Origin: Portulaca oleracea
Lineage: Eukaryota; Streptophyta; Magnoliopsida; Caryophyllales; Portulacaceae
Length of the DNA: 64,000 nt
Assembly (NCBI GenBank): GCA_029582165.1
Contig: CM055876.1
Coordinates: 22,964,817-23,028,816, forward strand
Reading direction: 5' to 3'
Each line of letters begins with the position of its first letter. Position 1 is the first letter of the stretch. The notes below the pieces were generated by a model. The model had not been told where the DNA came from and searched no databases. It worked only from the letters and a program-made list of their open reading frames with translations. Shown in pieces: positions 21,146 through 31,289 of this stretch. The translations under genes and the position numbers were made by a program.

Positions 21146-22003
21146 ATCCCACGTCCAAGAATCAAGGACATTACCTCCAAGAAGATGTTTTAGGTGCCAA
21201 GGGTCATATTGCATCCGAATGTCCTAACAAACGTGTAGTCTCTCTTGTTGAATATCAAAGTGCTTTATATGTTGAACCAAGTTGCCATGAAAGTGAGTAT
21301 GAAGAAGAGCAACTTGAGGAGGATGACGTTGCGAAGAGGAAAATGTAGAAGAAGCGGATGATGGAGAATTACTTGTGTTGAGAAGGGCATTAAGCGTGGC
21401 TTCTACACCAAACAATTGGAGCAACGTGAAACTATCTTCCATACTAGATGTACGGTTCAAGGGAAGGTATGTTCACTCATTATTGATGGTGGTAGTTGTA
21501 CTAATGCGCTTCTACTATAATGGTTGAAAAATTGAAGTTGGAAGTAAGTTCTCATCCCTCTCCTTACAACATACAATGGTTGAGTCGGGAAGGGTATAAA
21601 GATTGATAAACGTGTGCTTATATCTTTATCCATTGGGAAGAGTTATAAAGATCAAATATGGTGTGATGTAGTACCTATGGATGCTTGTCATTTTGCTTGG
21701 GAGACCTTGGCTTTTTGATAGGTACGTCACACATGATGGAAGAATGAACACTTATTCCTTCACCATCAACAAGAAGAAGATCACATCGGCCCCATTGCCA
21801 CCTTCTTCTATTATTCGCCACCCCAACAAAAGGAGCAAGAAAAGGAGTCCAATATTGTTTCCTTGCTAAAAGCGAGAACAACATGAGTTTCATGAGCAAA
21901 AGGAGTTGATTTTGGCAAATTTGCAAGAGGAACAAGCTTCCCAACTATTGAACACCCACGGCTTACCCTCGATGAGGAGATTTGGTCATTTGTTTCAAAA
22001 GAC
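21146..22003 (+). pseudogene. Decayed zinc knuckle and protease region of the gypsy element
   Basis: The half-preserved zinc knuckle is at 21188-21226. An IDGGSCTN motif at about 21481-21504 corresponds to the aspartic protease site region of gypsy elements. Stops and frameshifts interrupt the frame, so no protease can be made from this copy as read. Confidence 0.7.
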
Positions 22004-22927
22004 ATGCCCCACTTGCCACCAAGGAGGGACATCGAGCATAAGATTGATCTAATTCCGGGAGCTACATTACCCAACAAGCAAGCATACCGAATGAACCCCA
22101 AAGAGTCCCAAGAAGTTCAAAAGCAAGTTGATGAACTACTCCAAAAGGGTTTAATTCGTCCAAGTATGAGCCCTTGTGCCGTTCCGGTGTTACTAGTTCC
22201 TAAGAAATATGGTACTCAATGTATGTGCATGGATTGTAGGTCCATCAACAAAATCACCATCAAATATCGTTTTCCCATTCCACGTTTGGAGGATCTCCTA
22301 GATGAACTTTATGGAAGTGTTGTGTTTTCAAAGATCGATTTGAAGAGTGGATATCATCAAATTCGCATATGTGAAGGAGATGAATGGAAAACGGCTTTCA
22401 AAACCAAAGAAGGCTTATATGAATGGTTAGTGATGCCTTTCGGTCTAACAAATGCTCCTTCTATTTTCATGAGGTTAATGAATCATGTATTGAAACCTTT
22501 GATTGGAAAGTGTGTTGTTGTATACTTTGATGACATACTTGTATATAGTAGAAGTGAGAATGATCATGTAAAGCATATAGAGCTAGTTTTGTATATCTTG
22601 GAGAAAGAAAAGCTCTACGCCAACTTGGAGAAGTGCTCTTTCTTCTCACCCAAGGTTGTCTTCCTTGGATATGTGCTCTCCAAAGATGGAATCCATGTCG
22701 ACCAAGAAAAGATAAAGGCTATCCAAGAATGGCCAACACCAACGAGTATACATGAGGTACGATCATTTCATGGTTTAGCTTCTTTCTATAGAAGATTTAT
22801 CAAGAATTTCTCTACTATTATGGCTCCTATGACCGAGTTGTTGAAGCAAAAGGAGTATTCTTGGAGTAAAAGCGCTCAATTAGCATTTGAGAGCATCAAA
22901 GAAAAGTTGTGTACGCACCGCTTCTAG
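22004..22927 (+). pseudogene. Gypsy reverse transcriptase domain
   Basis: A 307-aa open stretch covers most of the RT domain: [13 protein letters not shown], then [12 protein letters not shown] and the catalytic YFDDILVYS. It ends in a frameshift at the RT/RNase H junction, near 22910-22927. The polymerase copies element RNA into DNA inside the particle. The catalytic box is intact, but the polyprotein is not continuous. Confidence 0.9.
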
Positions 22928-23271
22928 TCTTGCCATGTTTTGACAAAGTATTTGAAGTAGAAGTGGATGCTAGTGGAGTTGGCATTAGTCTTGTCCTTAC
23001 ACAAGAGGGAAGGCCAATAGCCTACTTTAGTGAGAAGTTGAACGAGGCTAAGAGGAAGTATAGTACATATGATAAAGAGTTCTATGCCATTATAAGAGCT
23101 CTTGAGCATTGGAGACATTATTTGCTAAGTGGAGAGTTCATTCTTCATAGTGATCATGAAGCTCTCAAATTCATCCAAGGCCAACACAAGCTTAACCCAC
23201 GCCATGCCAAATGGGTTGAATTTATGCAAGCCTTTCAATTCGTGATCAAACACAAAGCCGCACTTGAATAA
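22909..23271 (+). pseudogene. Gypsy RNase H domain
   Basis: VDASGVGISLVLTQEG, RKYSTYDKEFYAI and LHSDHEALKF are RNase H motifs of gypsy pol. It lies one frame away from the RT stretch and is broken again at about 23264-23271. Confidence 0.85.
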
Positions 23272-24734
23272 GGGTGCCGATGCTCTTTCAAGAAGGTACT
23301 TACTCACATATATTCTTGATTCTAATGTTCTTGGATTTGAGCATATTAAGGATTTGTATCAAGATGATCAAGATTTCAAAGAAGTGTATGAATTGGCGAA
23401 GAAACATCCCATGAAATGTTTCATATCAAGATGGTTTCTTATTCAAAGGGAATCAATTATGCATACCAAAGACTTCCTTGCGTGAATTGTTGATTCAAGA
23501 GGTCCATGGAGGTGCTTTGGCGGGTCATTTTGGTATAGAGAAGACTTATTTGATGTTGAGAGATTATTACTTTTGGCCAAGTATGGTGAAAGATGTTGAG
23601 CATATTGTGAAGAGATGTGGTACGTGCAACCTTGCCAAGTCACACGTGTTACCACAAGGCTTATATACACCTCTACCTATTCCATATCATCCTTGGGAAG
23701 ATGTGAGTTTAGACTTCGTTGTGGGTCTACCTCGAACTCAAAGAGGTAAAGATTCTATTATGGTGGTTGTAGATCGATTTTCAAAGATGGCACATTTTGT
23801 ACCTTGCAACACTACATATGATGCTACGAGAGTTGCTACTTTATACTTTGATGAAATTGTTAAGTTGCATGGTATACCCAAGACTATGGTAAGTGATAGA
23901 GACTCTAAGTTTCTAAGTCACTTTTGGGTTACTCTTTGGAAGAAGATGGGAACAAAGCTCAAATTTAGTACGGCATGTCATCCCCAAACGGATGGACAAA
24001 CTGAAGTTGTCAACCGTACATTGGGAGCCTTATTACGAGCTTTGGTGAGTAAGGATAAGAAAAGTTGGGATACTTTGTTGAGTCATGCAGAGTTTGCTTA
24101 TAATCGTAGTCCAAATCGAGCTACAAAGTTATCTCCATTTGAAGTTGTGTATGGTAAGAACCCTCTCAAACCCATGGATTTATCTCCTATATCTACATCA
24201 ACTAAATTCAGTTTTGAAGCTAATAAGAGAGTTAAGGAGATTAAGAAGTTACATGAGGAAGTTCGTGAAAAGATCATGAGATACACTCAAAGGGTTGAAG
24301 AGAAGGTCAATCATAAGAGGAAGAAGGTTATTTTCAAACCTGGAGACTTAGTATGGATTCACCTCAAGAAAGAAAGGTTTCCAAATAGAAGAAAAGGGAA
24401 ATTAAAACCAAGAAGTGATGGTCCTTTCGAGGTTATTGAGAAGATCGGAGATAATGCCTACAAGTTGAAGTTAGATGATGATTATGAGGGAAGTTGTACC
24501 TTCAATGTAAGTGATCTTAAACCTTATTATCAAGAAGGTGAAGAGATTCCAAGTTTGAGGGCAAACTTTTCTCAAGAAGGGGTGAATGATGCATATCATA
24601 CTTCTATGCATCAAGAAGAAGCTCTTAAAGACATCACAAACATGCTACAACTCATTTCAAGTGGTTTCTCACATGACATCATGGGTATCTCCTACACTAA
24701 GAGATTTTTGAGCTCCTTATCTCAAGAGTCTTGA
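23264..24734 (+). pseudogene. Gypsy integrase with C-terminal tail extending into the 3' LTR
   Basis: The linker (23264-23485) and main integrase frame (23478-24734) are in different frames. The zinc-binding HHCC region (GHFGIEKT ... CGTCNLAKSH) and the catalytic DDE residues (LDFVVG, VSDRDSKF, TEVVNRTL) are present. The end has the GPFEVIEKIGDNAYKL segment, then SLRANFSQEG, and continues 148 bp into the 3' LTR. Such a tail across the PPT recalls the CR motif of CRM elements, thought to guide integration to centromeric chromatin. This is inference. Confidence 0.88.
24574..24584 (+). other. Polypurine tract of the gypsy element, inside the integrase ORF
   Basis: AAGAAGGGGTG sits just before the 3' LTR start at 24587 and is read through by the integrase frame. 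Confidence 0.75.
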
Positions 24735-25419
24735 AGTTCTCATTTAGTCATGTGATAGAGCTATTCTTTATGTACATTTTGGCTTTTGAATCTTTAGTAT
24801 TGGAGTTGTATTTTAGGAGATATTGTATTTTCTTTAAAATGATGTAATATGTGAGTGGGATGATGTAAGCCTTTAAGGGGCCTAATCTTGAAGCTAGGTG
24901 ACGCCTAAAGGGAGGGCCTCTACTATAAATAGACCCCCTTAGGCCTCTTGTAAGACACCTCATTCATATTGAAATAAACACAAATCTCTCTAAAGTGGAT
25001 ATGCTTTAGTTTTCTCTCTAGTTTTGGCTAGAGTTCGAATTCCCTTGGGGTTTTCGAGAGGAATCTCCTCTTCTAATCCAAGATTGAGCATTCTTGGGTG
25101 GTGTAAAGGAGGAGTAGGAGCTCTTGAAGATTGTGGTGTGGCTGTAGCAATTGGAAAGGCTTCGTTGCTCAATTCTATCATTGTTCTTCACGTTTGACGA
25201 GTGGTTCTACATTGTTGGTATGATCTTGGCTTTGTTTTGTTTCTCTTGATCGTCATTTTAGTCATAAGTCTTAGAACTCTCGTCTTTAGCCATCCATTTC
25301 ATTCCAAATTCCTTCATTACGTGTGTTTCATTGAGAAATCAACAATCACAAGTTCCATCTTGTGAACGATCCATTTTTCATTTCGTGTATGATGAATTGT
25401 TTTGATTCATTATGCATCA
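24587..25419 (+). repeat. 3' LTR of the gypsy element (833 bp)
   Basis: Nearly identical to the 5' LTR, with the TATA box at about 24924 and the last part of the integrase ORF at its left end. Confidence 0.93.
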
Positions 25420-25483
25420 GTTGAAAATCATGAAAGTCAAAATTATGACAATTAATTGTCGTTAATGTGGAACGGAGGAAGTA

Positions 25484-25956
25484 CTATCACCGTTTCATAT
25501 TAACTTCGTTCCATATTAATTGTCGTCTTTGAAAATTCTGCAATCAAATTTCGAAAATTTTGACCATAAGTTTCTCAATATATACAATGAGTTGCTATAT
25601 AAAATTACCACCATTAAATTCGTAATGGAGAATACGATCATAAAAGTATAACATTACAATTGTTAATAATATACTCCCTCCGTCCCAAATTAATTGACGG
25701 AATTGAAGTTTTCACATGTACCAATATATAACTATAATAACTATCAAAACTCAATTGCATTTGGTTTTTCTCTCTCCAATAAATAATGTAAAATAATTGA
25801 ATTATGTATTGGAAATAAGAAAGTGATAATTATTTTGAAATAAAAAAAGTTAGTTAAAGTGTCAAATTAATTGGGACAGAGCGAGTATTATTTAAGAAAT
25901 TATCAATCAAAAATTGATATAAAATTAAATGACAATTAATATGCAAAAAGAGGGAG
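25484..25956. mobile_element. Stowaway-like MITE interrupted by another Stowaway
   Basis: The host parts (about 25484-25673 and 25886-25956) share internal words with the MITE at 18682 and the one at 52575. The right end is AGAGGGAG before TA; the left limit is uncertain. Confidence 0.65.
25674..25885. mobile_element. Stowaway MITE nested in the 25.5-kb MITE (212 bp)
   Basis: CTCCCTCCGTCCCAAATTAA at the left and TTAATTGGGACAGAGCGAG at the right, with TA flanks. It differs in sequence from the nested copy at 18852 but occupies the same site in the host MITE. Confidence 0.85.
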
Positions 25957-26373
25957 TATCTGTGAAAGGGCTTAGGATGAGAGAGGGGTAGTATGGGAAG
26001 TTAATTGGTGAAATGTTAACGCGGTTGTGGGTACGCGGGATATACGAGGGGGGCTCCCCGGAGTATTATTTATTGGCCTTTGTTTCTCTTCCCTTTCTCT
26101 TTATTCACCTCTCTAAGCAAACTCTTCCTATCTCTCTCTATATCTTTTCTTACTCACCTTCTTGCTCTTTTCAAACCCACAATTTTTCTCTCCTGAATCA
26201 CTGCTTCAGTATAAAAACCCACCAAAATCCAGTGAAGATTCGAGATAATTAACGAACCCCGAAAAGATTTAGCCTTCGTCGTACTTGTTTAAATGATTTA
26301 GCTTGGTCTGTGATAGGTTGATTTGGTAAAGTTTTGATATTGTCGAAGAAAAAAGGAAAAAAAAGAGAGAAGG

Positions 26374-29300
26374 ATGGGGTCTTTGGCTATGCCGTTTGAG
26401 AATTTGCCACTAGGGTTTAGGTTTAAACCCACAGATGTGGAGCTCATTGATCATTATCTTAGGTTGAAGATTAATGGGAAGGATGCTGATGTTGCTTGCA
26501 TTACTGAAGTTGATATCTGCAAAGTTGAGCCATGGGATCTGCCTGGTAAAATTTCATATGATTGTATTGTGCAATTTGTATGTATTTCTCTCTTGTTCAG
26601 TTTTTGATTCTGATTTGTGTGTTTTCATCAATGTTTTGATTTCGTGAGCTAGGATGGAAATTTGTGGGTTTCGGTCGAATATGAGGGGCGATTGATTGAT
26701 TCAACTTCATTTGAGTAATTAAAATCAAGGACTTAACCCTAATCATTTAGTTAATTTTTCGTAATGATGTTTCATTTCATGAGTTGGGTTAATTTGTGGA
26801 ATGGATGATTAGGGCTTTCTGTATACTGTTTGACTGTTTGTTGTTGACTAGGTCTGATTTGTGAAATACTCCCCCATATTGAATAGTTTGATGAAAAATT
26901 TGGTAAAGTTGCAAGCAATTCTGGAACTTAGTGGGGTTTTCCCCTTTGCTGATCATCAATACACCTAAAAAATCAATAGAACAAGTGACATGGTCTTATT
27001 CATTGATTGTTTCATAATCATAGATTTTCTATCTTCTTATGCTGACTATCTGTTTATGATATTGTGATCATGTTCAGGCTTATCAGCTATCAAAACGAAT
27101 GACCATGAGTGGTTCTTCTTTTGTCCTCGGGACCGGAAGTATCCGAATGGGCACAGGTCGAACCGTGCAACCGGAAAGGGTTACTGGAAGGCGACGGGTA
27201 AAGACAGGACAATCAAGTCAAGGAAAATGGGGCTGATTGGGATGAAGAAGACACTTGTCTTCTACACTGGAAGAGCTCCCAAGGGACAGAGGACCCATTG
27301 GGTCATTCATGAGTATCGTACCACACTCGAAGAACTCGATGGCACACACCCGGGTCAGGTATATCTCTTGTTCCTATACCCATGGCTTTGTGATTGTGCA
27401 CTGTGTTTCTTTTTGTATCATGTTTGTTGCGATTTTTGAAGGGTGAGGTTTATTGTTTGATTGGTTGTCTTGTGCAAGTAATGAGTATTGTTGAGTGTAT
27501 TTGGTTTTGAGTGAACTCAGATTTTGTTTGGGGGGATATCAAGTTGTTCTTACTTTGGCCCTTTTAGGGTTGAAACCGATGTTACTCCAACTCTTGTCAA
27601 GATACATGTTTCTGAGTATCATAGTTTGAAGCCTTCTCAAAAGATGTTTGTATGATTAACACTTGAGATATGAGGATGTCTATGATGTTATGACCTGATT
27701 TTGTTATGATTTGGGGTTTTATGCAACTGTGCCTTTGCATTTTTGTGGGGTTTATGTAGGATGATGGAACTCAAAGAAAGTATTGAAAAATAAAATTGCG
27801 AGTTTACCCTATCGTTTGCACTTCTAAACCATCTCTTGGTATGTAGGTTGTAGTTTATATGAGAAAAAACAAATGCTCCAATTCTCATGTTGCTGCGGCT
27901 TCTTTTCTGGTTTGTAGATTAGATTTGAGGCCTGAGCTTTTGCTAATTGTAAATATGTTTAAACATACACTTGCTTTGACAAAGGACATGTCAGATAAAA
28001 AATGCTTTACTTTCAGTCATTAACTCGAACTTGTTCTCTTCAGGGAGCATTTGTTCTTTGCCGCTTGTTCAAAAAAGCTGACGATCTGAAAATCGATGAA
28101 AATGATGACGGTTCAAACCCTGATGAACTCGAAGCACACGCCCCCTCTCCAATTGTAAATTCACGGGAAGAATTAGCATCAACCCCAGCAGGGCTTCAGG
28201 TGTCCTCAGTGTCTAATAGTCAAGCTGTGGAGCAAGCAATGACTAATGTGAATCCTGTTGTCAAAACTTCCGATAGTATGGCATCTGAGACTGTATTGCC
28301 CGATCATTCATATAGCGTTAGCTACGGCCATCAACTTGTCAATTCCAACATGAATGAAGAAATGAACCATGAGGTGAGTCATTCATTCAGAATGATCCTT
28401 TTACGGTAGTACCTGCACTTATTGGTGTCAATAGAGTATAAGGGAGGGTTAATCTTTTGTTATCATGTGTTCTTGACATCTATCTTCTACTGGCAGGTCA
28501 ACTCAGAAATGAATGGAGCTATGAAAACAGCATATGGTTCTCCAGACAGCTACGTAACACAGCACCAAATGCATGGGAACATGGGGGTTTTCGGTGGCAT
28601 TGGAACCCCCTCGAGCGCAGACATTGGTGACAGTCATAGTGGATTGCTGTTGCAAGAAATCAATGAGGGCGATCCCATTGCCTCCTTCCTCAATAATGTT
28701 TTAATCGACCCTGATGAAATGGTCTTCAATGGAGCTGAAATCAACCAAGGGCCAATGCCTCTTGGGAGTGAAATGTGGAAGAATGATTCTAATGCATGGA
28801 TGAATACTGAGGTTGGATCAAGCAGTGGGTCTGATGTGGAGGGAGCTCAGATTCAGGTAGGGAATACCTTCTCAGACTCAGCTAGAATAGATCATAGTGT
28901 TCACAGTCAGCATGTTCTTCAGCCTGGAGTGACTTGGCCTCTGTGTCATTGCCCAGCATGCTTTTTTGCATCATAGTAGCCACCTGACAAGGTTTTTTTT
29001 TCTTTTTTTTTTCCTTTTGAGTAAGCTTTGCATATTTTTGGTATGAGTGATGATAGATAAAGATGGTGTTTTTTGTTTTGTTTGTTGTGGTACATCTGGC
29101 TGCTTTGGTCGGCTTGCCGATCATAGTCTTCTGGTGATAATAACCAGCTGAAAGTGTGACAAGAAAACATATGCATGGGCAACTGAGTCCTTGGTTATAG
29201 CTCCAAATCGGTCCATGCTACAGCTGCATTGATTATGCCTGGATCATGATGAATATTTGTGGCCATTTTCGAATGGATTCACTGACATTATTGTTTATTG

Positions 29301-30187
29301 TACAGCATGATGTGGGATATTTTGGCGGCATTACTTCTGAGAAGTATTATAATAAACCAGCCGGTAATGACCACAACATACAAACCCACTTCTTCAACGA
29401 TGAAGATGTGTTCTCTGATGCTGCTCTTGACCGCTTCTGTGATATGCCTGGAGAATCAATTTACTACATCCCACCTCCCGAAAGCTATAATTCTGGTGTA
29501 GGAACCGGAATCAAGATCAGGAATGTATCCAGGAGAAGCATTCCACCAAGTTCAAACTTTATGGAGCAGGGATCTGCACCCAGGAGACTAAGGCTGCAGA
29601 CTAGGTTGCAGACTAGTCTGCAACCCCCGAGCTTGAAGCCCGAGGAGAAGGATTCATCAGAAGTAGCAACAGCTGTTACAGAAGAAGAAGAAAGCAACTC
29701 TGTAGATTCCCCTACTGAAGTTGCAGAAACTGATTCTGCTCCTTGTGAGCAGGAGGAGATCCTTAGCTTGGCTGAACTTAGCGAAAGCGAGCCGGTTGTT
29801 GAAACTGGAATCAAGTTAAGGACTCATCATATGAGGAGATCACAGCCTACTACCCCGCCAACCTTTGTCGCACAAGGAACCGCTAGGAGGAGAATCCGCT
29901 TGCAGAGGGGATTCGAGCTTCAAGACAACGAGGAAGAGGAGGTTAGTGAGACGGTTATTGTCGAGGGCAGGAGTTTGCCTGATGAAGTTGATGAGAAAAC
30001 CTCTGCTGCTGATAAATCTGATGCCAAGTCCAAGTTCAAGTCCCCTACTACTGATGAGAAGACGGGTTCATCATATAAGCGATGGAAGTCAGCAAGGTAC
30101 ATGATTAAGGTGTTTATGGTAGTTGTCTTGTTTATGGCCTTCGTTGGCCTTTGGAAGGCTCGGAATTTGATTTTACTACCAAGCTGA
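26374..30187 (+). CDS. Membrane-tethered NAC transcription factor (NTL type), 674 aa, 5 exons
   Basis: Exons: 26374-26545, 27078-27358, 28044-28373, 28497-28856, 29306-30187; all introns are GT-AG with clean phases. Residues 9-160 form the NAC DNA-binding domain in usual order: [84 protein letters not shown]. The middle is acidic and serine-rich and probably activates transcription. A hydrophobic stretch at about 650-664 ([14 protein letters not shown]) near the C-terminus is a single membrane anchor. NAC factors of this class are held at the ER or plasma membrane and released by proteolysis or alternative splicing under stress. A purine-rich leader precedes the ATG. The subfamily member cannot be named with certainty. 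Confidence 0.93.
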
Positions 30188-30726
30188 GGTTTTTGTATAT
30201 CTAAAGACAGTGTTGATTTTTTTTTAGCTTATAGTGTAGAGGGGAATAGTTTTGTTTTCGTTGTGCATATAAGTCCAGCCTGCTGGATTGGGTTTATGAT
30301 TTAGGCTGACTACTTTGTAAGAGTACCTACGTATTTAGAGTATAGCAGACTCTTAGCTTTGCAGATGGTATGTATGTAATGTAGACCTCTTCAGGTCTGT
30401 TTTTGTATAGTTATTGTCAGCACTCAGCAGCAGCAGTTGATAATATTTTCTTTTTGGTTTTTTATGACATCCTTGTCTAGTTCTCTACTCTGGAAGATGT
30501 TGTTTGTGTTTGAAATCTGACCTCTGCGTTTATGTCATTTGTAATTAGGCTCCAAGATTCCTTGTCTTTTGTTTTTTTCTTTTTGTGCTGATGAATAGCT
30601 TACTGTTTCCGAGCCAATGTTCGAGATTGTCAAAAATTACAGACTGTTTTACATCGCTTTTGTTTTGCCTCCGGGCAACTCATCAAGCCCAATAAATCTT
30701 CTGGATGTTTTCTAAAAGCTAAATAA
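30188..30726 (+). other. 3' UTR of the NAC gene and downstream spacer
   Basis: T-rich sequence after the stop, with no further gene. The end of the messenger is not defined. Confidence 0.5.
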
Positions 30727-31256
30727 GGGTCTTTTCTTTTATGCGGTAACTTGCGATGCGGTATCGCACAACACGACACTATTCAATATTTTACCCCATT
30801 TTATCACAATTATCACTGAAAATATTTTCTTACTTTTCTCTATCCTCACTTTCCTCTTTTACTTTTTACATTCTCTTTCCTCACTTACCACAACTCTCAT
30901 CACACTTCACCGCACTTTTTCAACAGTAATTCTAATATAAGACCGTCTAACCATAAATTTAGCGTAAGACATAATTTTGTGGTGACTATTTATCAATAGA
31001 TGAGTGACTAATAATTTATTTGAAGTGGCTCATGTAAAAGTCACCACATAATAAATTATTAGTCATATTCGTGTTAAAAAGTCATTTTACTATCACTTAT
31101 TAGTCATAGTAAAATATTAAAAATGTCACCCTAGAAAGAGTCCGTCTCACGATAAGTTTACGTGAGAGGTCTTACGCTAGAATTTGCGCTTTTTCAAATT
31201 CCACTACGCCGGACCATTACCAAACTGCACCGCATCGTATAAAAGAATGGAGCTTT
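30727..31256. mobile_element. Harbinger-type MITE, family C copy 2, hit by a Mutator-type MITE
   Basis: Left end GGGTCTTTTCTTTTATGCGG and inverted right end AAGCTCCATTCTTTTATACG, with TAA on both sides. The interior is interrupted at 30924-31188. Confidence 0.75.
30924..31188. mobile_element. Mutator-like MITE nested in a Harbinger MITE (265 bp)
   Basis: The exact 9-bp duplication CTTTTTCAA flanks it (30915-30923 and 31189-31197). Ends CAGTAATTCTAATATAAGAC and, inverted, CGCAAATTCTAGCGTAAGAC form the TIR. A 9-bp duplication is the Mutator hallmark. Confidence 0.8.
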
Positions 31257-31289
31257 TAAATCTTCTAGATTTTTTCTAAAGAATCTCAC

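Larger units (their letters stand above)
19104..25419 (+). mobile_element. Ty3-gypsy LTR retrotransposon, probably CRM clade, full length but frameshifted
   Basis: Two LTRs (831 and 833 bp) start TGATGCAT and end ATGCATCA. The target duplication GTTGA is exact (19099-19103 and 25420-25424). An iMet-type PBS and a PPT are present. Order: gag, protease, reverse transcriptase, RNase H, integrase, which is the gypsy order. The pol frame is broken at several points, yet the LTRs differ by only a few changes, so the insertion looks recent. The integrase ORF runs across the PPT into the 3' LTR, a CRM-like trait; the clade call is inference. Confidence 0.92.
18682..25481. mobile_element. Stowaway-like MITE split by a second Stowaway and a gypsy element
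   Basis: The host MITE is 18682-18851, about 19066-19103 and 25425-25481. Its left end CTCATTCGTTA and inverted right end CTTCCTCCGTTCC are preceded by TA. Internal words ('gtcaaattt', 'tatacatgaattgctatat', 'aaagtataat') match the MITEs at 25484-25956 and 52575-53103. Removing the two inserts gives a MITE of ordinary length. Confidence 0.72.

Noticed and set aside
29485..29814. Minus-strand 109-codon ORF
   Set aside because: It is the antisense shadow of the last NAC exon.
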